This document shows, in pieces, positions 27,529 to 36,159 of a stretch of DNA of 64,000 nt. Both the position numbers and the translations under genes were made by a program. The stretch comes from an uncultured Pseudomonadota bacterium (lineage in GTDB: Bacteria; Pseudomonadota; Gammaproteobacteria; Steroidobacterales; Steroidobacteraceae): contig CAIVRI010000028.1 in the NCBI GenBank assembly GCA_903908265.1, forward strand, positions 18,737-82,736, written 5' to 3'. Position 1 is the first letter of the stretch. The number at the start of each line of letters is the position of its first letter. A model generated the notes under the pieces. The model had not been told where the DNA came from, did no database searches, and saw nothing but the letters and a program-made list of their open reading frames with translations.

Positions 27529-28529
27529 ACGTGCGTTCCTGCAATCGCCGCGGCGAAAATCGGCCGCAGGGCTTCACCCTCTTTTAAGAAGGCATCATGG
27601 CCATAAATGGAGTCGAGAGTCACGAGCCGACCCGCTGGCAATCGCGTCACGAATTCCTGTAAATGCCGATACGGCACCAACGCATCCTCGGGCACCGCTA
27701 CCACTGCCGTGGGCACCGCGACCGTTGCGGCATCAATACTGAACAAATCAATCGACTCCGAGAGGGCCACGAAGGATTCTGGTCGGTATTGCGCCACATA
27801 AGCGTCGCCGCGCGCAAACAGATAGTCCTCGACGGGCAACCGAAAGCGATCGGCATCGCGACGTGCGGGGCCTGAAAAGCGGGTTTCAAACTCGCGTGGC
27901 GTGCGATAAGTCGTCATCGCCAACGCCCGCGCCAACTTGAGGGCACCTTCCGCATCACCGTTTTGTATACCGAAACGGACCATCTCGCGCTCCACCGCGC
28001 GCCAACCCGCCGACAGCGGGTGCACCCGATCCGCGGCAGAAATCACCAGCAAACGCGGCGCCAATATCGGGTAACGCGCGCCCAGAGACATCACCACCTG
28101 TCCGCCATACGACGCGCCAACGGCCGCCTGCAGCACGATGCCGAGGCGCTGCAAGACCAGCGCAATGGCATCGGCTTGATCGTGTGCACTAATCGGCGCA
28201 AAAGGTGCGCCGCCGCGCGCAGGCCCAGTGGAGTCCGCACTACCACCCAGATAATCGATACCCAGTACGCGGTACCGTCGGGTATCCAGTGCCCGACCGC
28301 TACCGACCACCGCCGACCACCAACCGTTATCGTCACTGCCTACCCGTCGGTGACCGGAAATGCCGCCGATGGCCAAGACCACCGGCGCGTCACTGGGACC
28401 CACCAAGCGCCACGCCAGACGTGCCGCAGCCAGCATGCCGCCATGATGCAACGGCCACGGGGCCGGCAAAGCAATAACGCCTTCGCTGCTTGGAACGGCG
28501 GGAAGACCCGCTTCAGACACCACAGACAT
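27525..28529 (-). CDS. metX: MetX-family homoserine (or serine) O-acyltransferase
   Basis: This 334-residue alpha/beta-hydrolase-fold acyltransferase activates homoserine for methionine synthesis. The nucleophile is S140 in AAVGASYGGQVVMSLG; the other triad residues are expected in VPEDALVPYRHLQ (Asp) and SIYGHDAFLKE (His). It is shorter than typical MetX and resembles the xanthomonad branch, parts of which use succinyl-CoA and, in some cases, serine rather than homoserine. The SAM riboswitch upstream and overlap with metB support a methionine role. The start has GAGGAG five bases upstream, and that site lies in a predicted stem (28538-28567). Confidence 0.85.
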   Translation of the reverse strand: MSVVSEAGLPAVPSSEGVIALPAPWPLHHGGMLAAARLAWRLVGPSDAPVVLAIGGISGHRRVGSDDNGWWSAVVGSGRALDTRRYRVLGIDYLGGSADSTGPARGGAPFAPISAHDQADAIALVLQRLGIVLQAAVGASYGGQVVMSLGARYPILAPRLLVISAADRVHPLSAGWRAVEREMVRFGIQNGDAEGALKLARALAMTTYRTPREFETRFSGPARRDADRFRLPVEDYLFARGDAYVAQYRPESFVALSESIDLFSIDAATVAVPTAVVAVPEDALVPYRHLQEFVTRLPAGRLVTLDSIYGHDAFLKEGEALRPIFAAAIAGTHV

Positions 28530-28534
28530 CGATA

Positions 28535-28567
28535 CTCCTCAGGACGCCACGCACAGGGACTCCTGAG
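28535..28567 (-). promoter_or_regulatory. metX ribosome-binding site in a sequestering hairpin
   Basis: On the minus strand CTCAGGA (28567-28561) is the exact complement of TCCTGAG (28544-28538), which overlaps the GAGGAG Shine-Dalgarno site at 28540-28535. When this stem forms, the metX ribosome site is hidden. It begins 37 bases after the end of the SAM aptamer, so it is a candidate expression platform acting on translation. How the aptamer switches it is not resolved by eye. Confidence 0.55.
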
Positions 28568-28604
28568 TTGCGCCGAGGCGCCGCCGGACCGGACGGTCCG
28601 AGCT

Positions 28605-28709
28605 GCCCATCTACCGATACCCGGGGGCATCGCAGGAGTTGGCACCTGAACGCTTCGCGCAGGTTGCCCCGGCTTCAAAGGGCCAGTCCCTCAGCCGGTC
28701 TAGATGGGC
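28605..28709 (-). ncRNA. SAM-I (S-box) riboswitch aptamer
   Basis: The 105-base element has a perfect 9-bp P1 (GCCCATCTA with TAGATGGGC), the conserved core CTGAGGGACTGGCCC, TTTGAAGCC and GGCAACC, a P3 stem ACCTG...CAGGT, and the conserved GGTGCCAACTCCTGC. This matches the SAM-I consensus closely in order and spacing. It precedes metX-metB on the same strand, the expected target: high S-adenosylmethionine should turn expression off. Between aptamer and gene is a further hairpin (CGGACC/GGTCCG) without T tract and the ribosome-site stem. Confidence 0.93.
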
Positions 28710-28767
28710 GCGCGCAGTGTACGGTCCCACCAACGGAGGGTCAACGACTTGCCTCGCATCGGCTAAT

Positions 28768-28806
28768 GCACTAATGTATTAGTACGCTATTACATTGGTA
28801 CGCTAT
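28768..28806. promoter_or_regulatory. Candidate TrpR-type operator for the his operon
   Basis: ACTAAT-GT-ATTAGT at 28770-28783 is a near-perfect palindrome whose flanks (GC...AC) resemble the E. coli trp operator half sites (ACTAGTT / AACTAGT). It overlaps a second inverted repeat, AATGTA (28773-28778) with TACATT (28791-28796), and a 9-base direct repeat GTACGCTAT (28782 and 28798) that runs into the hisR-like start codon. TTGCCT at 28749-28754 could be a -35, placing the operator over the promoter. This predicts autoregulation by the TrpR-like protein encoded next; binding is inference. Confidence 0.55.
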
Positions 28807-29119
28807 GAAATTGCATCGCCCCGCCGATCCCATCGCCGCAGACTTGGCCGAAACGGCCTTGTATGCCGCGCTGCAGTCCCTGCAGAGTACCGACGAGTGT
28901 CGGCGCTTCTTTCGCGACTTGTGTACTCCCGCCGAGATCCAAGCCCTATCGGACCGCTGGACCGTAGTCGGGCTACTCGAGAAAAACCTGCCCTACCGGG
29001 AGATCGCGCGCCGCACCGGTGTCAGTGTCACCACCATCGGGCGGGTCGCCCGCGCTCTTTCGACCGGCCATGGCGGCTATGACCTTGCCCGCAGTCGCCT
29101 GGGCGGTACCGATGGATAA
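28805..29119 (+). CDS. TrpR-family transcriptional regulator (HisR-like)
   Basis: This 104-residue all-helical DNA-binding protein belongs to the Trp repressor/YerC-YecD family. The core FFRDLCTPAEIQALSDRW is followed by the helix-turn-helix YREIARRTGVSVTTIGRVAR, both hallmarks of the family. It is the first gene of the histidine operon and its stop overlaps hisG by eight bases. Comparative work on Xanthomonadales has proposed a TrpR-family histidine regulator (HisR) in this position, and the palindrome over its own start fits that. The effector is presumably histidine, unproven here. Confidence 0.88.
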   Translation: MKLHRPADPIAADLAETALYAALQSLQSTDECRRFFRDLCTPAEIQALSDRWTVVGLLEKNLPYREIARRTGVSVTTIGRVARALSTGHGGYDLARSRLGGTDG

Positions 29120-30011
29120 GGCCCAACGACTGCAAGTGGCCGTGCAAAAGTCTGGGCGCCTCACGGACCACTGCCTTGACCTCCTCGCGCGCTGCGGGCT
29201 CAAGTCCTCGCGCGGCAAAGACCAATTACTGTGCTTCGGCGAAAACATGCCCCTCGACGTCCTGCTCGTGCGTGACGATGATATTCCTGACTTGGTGCGC
29301 GAGGACGTGTGTGACCTTGGCATCGTCGGCGGCAACGTGCTGGAAGAACGGCGACTGGCGTGCCTCGCCGCCGGCATCGGCCCGCTGTTCGAAGTGCTGC
29401 AACCACTCGACTTCGGGCGCTGCCGGCTGTCGATCGCCGTCCCCGAAGGCTGCGCCTGGGCGGGACCCCAGAGTCTGACTGGACTGCGAATCGCCACCAC
29501 GTACCCGTACCTCACGGAGCAGTATCTGCACCAGCACGGCGTGCAGGCCCAGATCATGACGCTGTCCGGTGCCGTCGAAATCGCACCCCGGCTGGGTCGT
29601 GCCGAAGCGATCTGCGATCTCGTCTCCACCGGTGGCACACTGCGCGCCAACCATCTCACCGAAGTGGCCACGATCTTCGAGAGTCAGGCCCTGCTGATCC
29701 GTACACCGGTACCGCTCAGTCCCGACAAAGAGGCGTGGCTGCAGCGCATACTGATGCGCATCGATGGCGTGCAGCAGGTCAAGGAGAGCAAATACATCAT
29801 GTTGCACGCGCCGCGTTCGGCGCTGCCGGAGATTCGGCGCCTGCTGCCGGGCTCAGAATACCCCACCATCGTGCCCCTCGAGGGCACGACCGAAAAAGTG
29901 GCCGTGCATGCGGTGTGTCGCGAGAACGTCTTCTGGGAAACACTCGAGGCCCTCAAGGCCGCCGGCGCCAGCGCCCTACTGGTTCTGCCGGTCGAGAAAA
30001 TGCTGCCATGA
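29112..30011 (+). CDS. hisG: ATP phosphoribosyltransferase, long form
   Basis: HisG catalyses the first step of histidine synthesis, ATP plus PRPP to phosphoribosyl-ATP, and is normally feedback-inhibited by histidine. The 299-residue length shows the long form with its own C-terminal ACT-like regulatory domain (YIMLHAPRSALPEIRRLLPG), so no HisZ is needed. Catalytic-domain motifs include QKSGRLTD, VREDVCDLGIVGGN and ICDLVSTGGTLRANHL (PRPP loop). The ATG at 29112 lies inside the upstream regulator's end; a longer frame upstream has no homology. Confidence 0.96.
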   Translation: MDKAQRLQVAVQKSGRLTDHCLDLLARCGLKSSRGKDQLLCFGENMPLDVLLVRDDDIPDLVREDVCDLGIVGGNVLEERRLACLAAGIGPLFEVLQPLDFGRCRLSIAVPEGCAWAGPQSLTGLRIATTYPYLTEQYLHQHGVQAQIMTLSGAVEIAPRLGRAEAICDLVSTGGTLRANHLTEVATIFESQALLIRTPVPLSPDKEAWLQRILMRIDGVQQVKESKYIMLHAPRSALPEIRRLLPGSEYPTIVPLEGTTEKVAVHAVCRENVFWETLEALKAAGASALLVLPVEKMLP

Positions 30012-31318
30012 GGCTGGCGCTGCACGACTGGTCCGCGCTCGACGCCAGCGCACGCGCGGCCTTACTGACGCGGCCTTCGGTCGTGATTGGCGCGCGCATC
30101 CAAGCAGCCGTCGCCGAGATTCTTGCCGACGTACGCCGCCGTGGCGATGACGCCGTGCGCGATTTTACGCTCCGCTTTGACGGCGTGAAACTGACCCGCA
30201 GCCGCGTCGATGCCGCCGAGTTTCTCTGGGCAGAAAGCCAACTGACGGACCTCGATATTGCCGCCATCGAACGCGCCATCGATACCGTGCAGCGCTTCCA
30301 TGCCGCCCAGCGTCCGCCCAATCTACGCATCGAGACCGCACCCGGCGTCGTCTGCGAACGGATCTACCTGCCCTTAGAGGCGGTCGGCTTGTACGTGCCG
30401 GCCGGATCCGCAGCGCTCCCTTCCACGGCGATTATGACGGCGGTACCTGCGGCGCTCGCCGGCTGCCCAACGCGTGTGCTCGTCACACCACCGCGCCCGG
30501 ATGGCCGAGCGGACCCTGCCGTACTGGTCGCTGCGCGTCGCGCAGGAATCGAGCACGTGCACAAGATCGGCGGCGCCCAAGCAGTGGGCGCGCTGGCCTA
30601 TGGCACCGAGTCGGTCTCGAAGGTCGACAAGATTTTCGGACCCGGCAACGTCTGGGTAACTGCAGCAAAATGGCAGGTGGCGGCGGATCCGGATGGTGCG
30701 GCCTTCGACTTGCCGGCCGGCCCGTCCGAAGTCATGGTAATCGCCGACGATAGCGCACACCCAACTTTCGTTGCGGCCGACCTGCTCGCCCAAGCAGAAC
30801 ATGACCCGAGCGCGCAAGTCATCCTCGTCACACCCTCACGCCCGTTGGCTATTGCAGTGCGCGCTGCCGTCGATGCACAACTGCGTGCACTAGCGCGTCA
30901 GACGATCGCAGCGGCAGCGCTAGCGAACAGCCGCATCCTTTTGGTCGACTCCTTAGACACGGCCTGCACGGTCGCCAATGCCTACGCACCCGAGCATCTG
31001 ATCATCGCGGTCGATGGTGCGCGGGCGCTGCTCGCGCAGATCCGCGCCGCCGGATCCGTGTTTTTGGGTCACTGGTCGCCCGAATCGGTTGGCGATTATT
31101 GCAGCGGCACCAACCATGTGTTGCCCACCAACGGCTACGCGCGCGCCTACTCTGGCCTGTCGCTGGACAATTTTCTACGCACGATCACCGTGCAGGAACT
31201 CTCGCCTGCGGGCCTACAGGATCTCGGCCCGGTGGCGGTACGACTTGCCGGCTTGGAAGGGCTAGGCGCGCACGCCGAAGCGGTGCGGGTCCGGCTCGCC
31301 GTATTGGAACGCACATGA
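30008..31318 (+). CDS. hisD: Histidinol dehydrogenase
   Basis: HisD carries out the last two steps of histidine synthesis, oxidising histidinol to histidine with two NAD+. The 436-residue zinc enzyme shows GLYVPAGSAALPSTAIM, the signature FDLPAGPSEVMVIADDSA, and the zinc/substrate region NAYAPEHLII and SGTNHVLPT. The start overlaps the hisG stop (ATGA); the longer upstream frame is inside hisG. It also overlaps hisC by four bases. Confidence 0.96.
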   Translation: MRLALHDWSALDASARAALLTRPSVVIGARIQAAVAEILADVRRRGDDAVRDFTLRFDGVKLTRSRVDAAEFLWAESQLTDLDIAAIERAIDTVQRFHAAQRPPNLRIETAPGVVCERIYLPLEAVGLYVPAGSAALPSTAIMTAVPAALAGCPTRVLVTPPRPDGRADPAVLVAARRAGIEHVHKIGGAQAVGALAYGTESVSKVDKIFGPGNVWVTAAKWQVAADPDGAAFDLPAGPSEVMVIADDSAHPTFVAADLLAQAEHDPSAQVILVTPSRPLAIAVRAAVDAQLRALARQTIAAAALANSRILLVDSLDTACTVANAYAPEHLIIAVDGARALLAQIRAAGSVFLGHWSPESVGDYCSGTNHVLPTNGYARAYSGLSLDNFLRTITVQELSPAGLQDLGPVAVRLAGLEGLGAHAEAVRVRLAVLERT

Positions 31319-32379
31319 ACATCGCTGACCGACTAGGCCGACCGGATCTACGCACACTGCAGGCCTACGCCTTGCCAAGCGCCAGCACGACGCACGTGCG
31401 TTTGCACGCCAACGAAAACCCATGGCGAGCGGTCGGCGACGACACCATGGCCGGCTTGGCCCAATATCCCGAGCCCACGCCCGCCACAGTGGGACACTGT
31501 TTGGCGACCCTCTACAACGTACCGACCACGCAGTTGTTAGCAACCCGAGGTGCGGACGAAGGCATTGACCTGCTCACCCGCGGTTTTCTGCGGGCCGGTG
31601 TGGATGCCGCGCTCGTTTGCCCACCGACCTTTGGCATGTATGCCATCGCGACCAGGATTCAAGGGGCCGATCTGATTGAGGTGCCGCTGCGCCCTGCGCC
31701 GCACTTCGACTTGGATGCCCAGGCGGTCATCACCGCGTTGCAGGGCGCTCCTGTCAAGCTGGTGTTTCTCTGTTCACCCGGCAATCCGACGGGCACGACG
31801 CTGGCGCCTGCCGCGATCGAAGCGGTACTGCACGCGACGCGCGAGCGGACACTGGTAGTCATTGACGAGGCGTATGTGGAATTTTCACAGCAGTCCTCTT
31901 GGATCGAACGCCTGCACGAATTTCCCCATCTGGTCGTCCTACGCACCTTGTCCAAAGCGTACTCGCTGGCCGGCGCTCGGGTCGGTAGTGTGATCGCCGA
32001 TCCATCGATCATCGCCTTGCTGAGTAAACTGCTGCCACCCTATTCCATGTCCACCGGCACAATCGAAGCCACCCTACGTGCGCTCGCCCCGGCCGCCCTA
32101 CCGATCGCCACAGCCCGCATCGAGCGCTTAATTGGCGAACGCAACCGACTGGCTGTGCGCCTGCGCACGCACCCTGCAGTACTCGCCGTCAGCCCATCCA
32201 GCAGCAATTTTCTCTTCGTCACCGTCACCGACCCCGTGGCGTTCCTGACCCGCGCCAATGCGGCAGGCTTCTTGCTACGCGACTGCACCCGCGACCCACG
32301 GACCCCGCTAGGGATTCGGATCAGCGTCTCGGCGCCCGACATTAACGACCGACTGCTGGAGGCTTTGTCGACGCCATGA
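31315..32379 (+). CDS. hisC: Histidinol-phosphate aminotransferase
   Basis: HisC transfers an amino group to imidazole acetol phosphate. The 354-residue PLP enzyme of fold type I has VRLHANENPW at the substrate end, the PLP aspartate in VIDEAYVEF, and the PLP lysine in LRTLSKAYSLAGARVG. It overlaps hisD and hisB by ATGA at both ends. Confidence 0.96.
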   Translation: MNIADRLGRPDLRTLQAYALPSASTTHVRLHANENPWRAVGDDTMAGLAQYPEPTPATVGHCLATLYNVPTTQLLATRGADEGIDLLTRGFLRAGVDAALVCPPTFGMYAIATRIQGADLIEVPLRPAPHFDLDAQAVITALQGAPVKLVFLCSPGNPTGTTLAPAAIEAVLHATRERTLVVIDEAYVEFSQQSSWIERLHEFPHLVVLRTLSKAYSLAGARVGSVIADPSIIALLSKLLPPYSMSTGTIEATLRALAPAALPIATARIERLIGERNRLAVRLRTHPAVLAVSPSSSNFLFVTVTDPVAFLTRANAAGFLLRDCTRDPRTPLGIRISVSAPDINDRLLEALSTP

Positions 32380-33446
32380 CCCCGATTCTGTTCATAGACC
32401 GAGACGGCACGCTGATCGAGGAACCCGCCGACCACCAGGTCGACCGAATCGACAAACTGCGGTTGCTACCGGACGTGGTGCCCGCGCTGCGTACGCTTGC
32501 TGGCGCGGGTTTCCGCTTCGTGATGGTCTCCAACCAAGATGGCTTGGGCACTGCGCGCTTTCCAGCGAACGATTTTCGCGCGCCGCAGGACTTTCTGCTG
32601 ACCTTACTCGCCAGCCAGGGCATCGCGTTCGACGCCATTTTGATCTGCCCACACCGCCTCGAGGATGGCTGCGCCTGTCGTAAGCCAGGCACCGCGCTGG
32701 TGGATGCGTACCTCATCGACCATTCCCTAGATCGGACGCGCTCGGCGGTCATTGGCGATCGTGACACGGATCTAGAACTGGCACGTCGATTGGGACTTCC
32801 CGGCTATCGCCTGCGCATCGACGGCACGCCCGAGGAGACCTGGGCGAGCCTCTCGGCCCAGTTGGCCTACCCGCCACGCTGTGCGACGGTGGCACGACGC
32901 ACCCGCGAGACCCAAATTGAAGTCCGTGTCAACTTGGATCAGGACAGTCTCAGTCGCATTGCCACGGGCATCGGTTTCTTCGACCACATGCTCGAACAAA
33001 TCGCCCGCCACGCCGGTATCGGTATCGACATCGCCTGTCAGGGCGACCTGCGCATTGACGAGCACCACACGGTTGAGGACTGCGCGTTGGCTTTGGGTGA
33101 GGCACTGCGCAAGGCGCTCGGTGACAAGCGCGGTATTGCACGTTATGGCTTTTTGCTGGCCATGGACGAAGCACAAGCACAGGTTGCCATCGATCTGTCG
33201 GGTCGCGCTTACTTCGTCTTCGAAGGCGCGTTTCCTCGGCAGATGGTTGGCGGTTTACCCACCGAACTCGTGCCGCACTTCTTTCGCAGTTTGTCCGACG
33301 CGTTAGGCTGCGCTTTGCATCTGAAAGTGCAGGGAGAGAACACGCACCACATGGTGGAAAGTTGTTTCAAAGGCGTCGGTCGGTCACTGCGCGAGGCGGT
33401 GCGCCGCGAGGGCACCGACATCCCCTCCACCAAAGGCACGCTATGA
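32376..33446 (+). CDS. hisB: Bifunctional histidinol-phosphatase / imidazoleglycerol-phosphate dehydratase
   Basis: This 356-residue fusion carries two steps. The N-terminal HAD phosphatase (about 1-165) has FIDRDGTLIEEP and the zinc loop CPHRLEDGCACRKP; the C-terminal dehydratase (about 170-356) has FFDHMLEQIARHAG, DEHHTVEDCALALG and THHMVESCFKGVG with metal-binding histidines. The fused form is usual in enterobacteria and xanthomonads. It overlaps both neighbours by four bases. Confidence 0.96.
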   Translation: MTPILFIDRDGTLIEEPADHQVDRIDKLRLLPDVVPALRTLAGAGFRFVMVSNQDGLGTARFPANDFRAPQDFLLTLLASQGIAFDAILICPHRLEDGCACRKPGTALVDAYLIDHSLDRTRSAVIGDRDTDLELARRLGLPGYRLRIDGTPEETWASLSAQLAYPPRCATVARRTRETQIEVRVNLDQDSLSRIATGIGFFDHMLEQIARHAGIGIDIACQGDLRIDEHHTVEDCALALGEALRKALGDKRGIARYGFLLAMDEAQAQVAIDLSGRAYFVFEGAFPRQMVGGLPTELVPHFFRSLSDALGCALHLKVQGENTHHMVESCFKGVGRSLREAVRREGTDIPSTKGTL

Positions 33447-34039
33447 GCGTTGTGATCGTCGACAACGGCGGCGCTAATGTCGCGTCGTTGCGTTACGCAC
33501 TTGAGCGCCTCGGCACCACAGCGCTGCTCTCGGCCGATCCGGACTGCATACGTGCGGCCAGCCGCGTGATTTTACCCGGCGTAGGCGCGGCAGCTGACGC
33601 CATGGCGCGACTCAAGCGACACGGACTCGACGCGGTGTTACCACGCCTGATGCAACCAGTGCTCGGCATTTGCCTGGGAATGCAACTGTTGCACGAGCAC
33701 TGCGAAGAGGGCGACGTGCAAGGTCTGGGCATCCTCCCCGGCGTAGTGCGGCGTTTGCGTCTACCGGCCTGTCTGCCCGTGCCGCATATGGGCTGGAACC
33801 AACTCGCGATCAACACCCCCCATGCACTACTCGACGGTCTAGGCACGGGCCCGCATCTGTACTTCGTGCACAGCTACGCACTTTGCCCCGGCAGCGCCAC
33901 GATCGCACAGACCGATTACGGCGTGCCCATCGCGGCCGTGGTCTCCCGCGCTAATTTTCATGGTGTCCAATTTCATCCGGAGCGCTCGGCCGCGGCGGGC
34001 GCACGCCTACTCGCCAATTTCTTAGCGCTCGAGCAGTAA
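33443..34039 (+). CDS. hisH: Imidazole glycerol phosphate synthase, glutaminase subunit
   Basis: HisH hydrolyses glutamine and channels ammonia to HisF. The 198-residue class I glutamine amidotransferase has its nucleophile cysteine in LGICLGMQLL and the histidine-glutamate pair in GVQFHPERSA. It starts within the hisB stop (ATGA) and is one base away from hisA. Confidence 0.95.
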   Translation: MSVVIVDNGGANVASLRYALERLGTTALLSADPDCIRAASRVILPGVGAAADAMARLKRHGLDAVLPRLMQPVLGICLGMQLLHEHCEEGDVQGLGILPGVVRRLRLPACLPVPHMGWNQLAINTPHALLDGLGTGPHLYFVHSYALCPGSATIAQTDYGVPIAAVVSRANFHGVQFHPERSAAAGARLLANFLALEQ

Positions 34040-34040
34040 C

Positions 34041-34766
34041 ATGGAACTGATTCCTGCGATTGATCTCAAGGAAGGCCGCGTCGTCCGTCTGCTGCAGGGT
34101 GATTTCGCTGCGCAAACCCGCTATGCGTGCAGTCCCCAAGCCGTGTACGGGCGCTATGCGGACGCCGGCGCTAGGCGACTGCATATCGTGGATTTGGATG
34201 CGGCACGTGGCGCGGGTGACAACACCACGGTGTGGACCGCACTCGTCGCCGATGGGCGTCTTAAAGTACAGCTAGGCGGGGGCCTGCGCTCAGATACCAC
34301 CCTGCAGCGCGCCTTCGATGCCGGCATCGAGCGCGCAGTGCTCGGGAGCATCGCAGTCACCGACCCTGCAAAAGTTGCGCAGTGGCTGCACGCCTTTGGT
34401 GGCGCACGGCTAATACTGGCCCTCGATGTGCGCCTCGATGACACAGGCACACCGCGCCTCGCCACCCACGGTTGGGAGCAGCAATCCGCCACGTCCCTCT
34501 GGGATGCCGTGGCGCACTACGAACGCTTCGGATTGCAATGCGTACTGTGTACCGACGTCAGCCGGGACGGCGCCATGACAGGTCCCAACCTCGCCTTGTA
34601 CGCCGAGGCTATACGCCGCCATCCCCACGTGGAGTGGCAAGCCTCGGGCGGTATTCGCGGCCTTGCAGACCTCACCGCCTTACGCACGCTAGGCCTCTGT
34701 GCCGCCATCTGTGGCCGCGCGCTACTGGAAGGGCAACTCAGTCTGGATGCCTTGCAGTCATGCTAG
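34041..34766 (+). CDS. hisA: ProFAR isomerase (phosphoribosylformimino-AICAR-P isomerase)
   Basis: HisA opens the ribose of ProFAR to PRFAR, the substrate of HisF. The 241-residue TIM barrel has the catalytic aspartate in [14 protein letters not shown], the phosphate-binding QLGGGLRSD and the second acid in [16 protein letters not shown]. It overlaps hisF by seven bases. Confidence 0.95.
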   Translation: MELIPAIDLKEGRVVRLLQGDFAAQTRYACSPQAVYGRYADAGARRLHIVDLDAARGAGDNTTVWTALVADGRLKVQLGGGLRSDTTLQRAFDAGIERAVLGSIAVTDPAKVAQWLHAFGGARLILALDVRLDDTGTPRLATHGWEQQSATSLWDAVAHYERFGLQCVLCTDVSRDGAMTGPNLALYAEAIRRHPHVEWQASGGIRGLADLTALRTLGLCAAICGRALLEGQLSLDALQSC

Positions 34767-35548
34767 CCCGGCGCCTCATCCCATGCCTGGACGTGCGTGA
34801 CGGGCAAGTTGTCAAGGGAGTGAAATTTCGCGATCACGTCGTGGTCGGCGCAATCGAGACACTGGCAGCGCGGTATCGCGATGAAGGGGCCGATGAACTT
34901 GTCTTCTACGACATTACGGCAAGTCCGTCTGACCGCACCGTGGATTGCCGCTGGGTGGAGCGTGTCGCACGCCTACTCGACATTCCCTTCTGCGTGGCCG
35001 GTGGCATCCGCAGCGTTGCTGCTGCGGAAGCGGTACTCGGTGCCGGTGCTGAAAAAGTTTCTGTGAATACGCCAGCGCTCACCGACCCAAGCCTCATCGA
35101 CGCGCTGGCGCACCGTTTTGGCTCGCAGTGTGTGGTCGTCGGTATTGACAGTCAGACCGTAGTGACCGCCGAGGCGACACGCTATGAAGTCTGGCAACAC
35201 ACGGGTGATCCGTCACGTGCGCGCAGCACTGCTCGGTCGACCCTTGCGTGGGTTCGCGAGGTCCAGCAGCGCGGAGCCGGCGAGATCGTACTCAACTGCA
35301 TGACCAATGACGGTGTCCGTGCCGGCTATGACCGCGCGCAACTGTCGGCCGTACGCGCTGTCTGTGCCGTGCCACTGATCGCTTCGGGTGGCGCCGGGAC
35401 GGCAGCCCATTTCATCGATGTATTCACGCAGTGTGCGGTCGATGGTGCCCTAGCAGCCGGCGTCTTTCACAGCGGTGCAATCCGTCTCCCTGCACTCAAA
35501 CGTCAACTAGCCCAAGCGGGTATCCCGGTGCGCCCATGCTCACTTTAG
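34760..35548 (+). CDS. hisF: Imidazole glycerol phosphate synthase, cyclase subunit
   Basis: HisF uses ammonia from HisH to make imidazole glycerol phosphate and release AICAR. The 262-residue TIM barrel begins [20 protein letters not shown] with the catalytic aspartate, and has CVAGGIRS and [17 protein letters not shown] with the second. It overlaps hisA by seven and hisIE by 13 bases. Confidence 0.96.
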   Translation: MLARRLIPCLDVRDGQVVKGVKFRDHVVVGAIETLAARYRDEGADELVFYDITASPSDRTVDCRWVERVARLLDIPFCVAGGIRSVAAAEAVLGAGAEKVSVNTPALTDPSLIDALAHRFGSQCVVVGIDSQTVVTAEATRYEVWQHTGDPSRARSTARSTLAWVREVQQRGAGEIVLNCMTNDGVRAGYDRAQLSAVRAVCAVPLIASGGAGTAAHFIDVFTQCAVDGALAAGVFHSGAIRLPALKRQLAQAGIPVRPCSL

Positions 35549-36159
35549 ATTCGACATCACTAGACTGGAGCAAAAGTGACGGAATGCTACCCGCGATCGT
35601 GCAGGATGCCGATACCGGCGCGGTACTGATGTTGGCGTGGATGACGCAGGAGGCACTGCAGTGCACGCTCACAGATGGCTACGCCACCTTCCACAGTCGC
35701 AGCCGCAAACGACTTTGGCGCAAGGGCGAAACCAGCGGCAATTCAATTGCTGTGGTCGAAGTCATCGCCGACTGTGACCGCGACACCTTGCTGGTACGGG
35801 GACGCCCTGTCGGGCCGGTCTGCCATACCGGCACCTCCAATTGTTTCGATACGTCGCCGGCGCATCGCCCAGCAGAATTTCTGCACACACTCGAGGCGAT
35901 CATCGAGCAGCGCATTCGCAACCCGCCAGCGACCAGTTACACCGCAGCGACCTATGCACGTGGGGTGGCGCGCATGGCGCAGAAAGTGGGCGAGGAAGGA
36001 CTGGAGGTCGCGCTGGCCGCGGTGCAGAGCGACCGCCGAGCACTGGTCAGCGAAAGTGCCGACTTGGTCTTCCATCTGCTCTTGCTATTGCGCGCCGAAG
36101 GCTTATCGCTGGCAGACGTTACGCGAGAACTCCAATCGCGTCATTCTGCCGCCGATTGA
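35536..36159 (+). CDS. hisI: Bifunctional phosphoribosyl-AMP cyclohydrolase / phosphoribosyl-ATP pyrophosphatase
   Basis: This 207-residue HisIE fusion does steps two and three of the pathway. The N-terminal cyclohydrolase has [11 protein letters not shown], the zinc and catalytic region [10 protein letters not shown] and CHTGTSNCF; the C-terminal pyrophosphohydrolase has [18 protein letters not shown] and the metal-binding [13 protein letters not shown]. It ends the operon: every enzyme for histidine synthesis from PRPP and ATP is thus encoded between 29.1 and 36.2 kb. Its last 19 bases overlap the end of the convergent MFS gene. Confidence 0.95.
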   Translation: MLTLDSTSLDWSKSDGMLPAIVQDADTGAVLMLAWMTQEALQCTLTDGYATFHSRSRKRLWRKGETSGNSIAVVEVIADCDRDTLLVRGRPVGPVCHTGTSNCFDTSPAHRPAEFLHTLEAIIEQRIRNPPATSYTAATYARGVARMAQKVGEEGLEVALAAVQSDRRALVSESADLVFHLLLLLRAEGLSLADVTRELQSRHSAAD

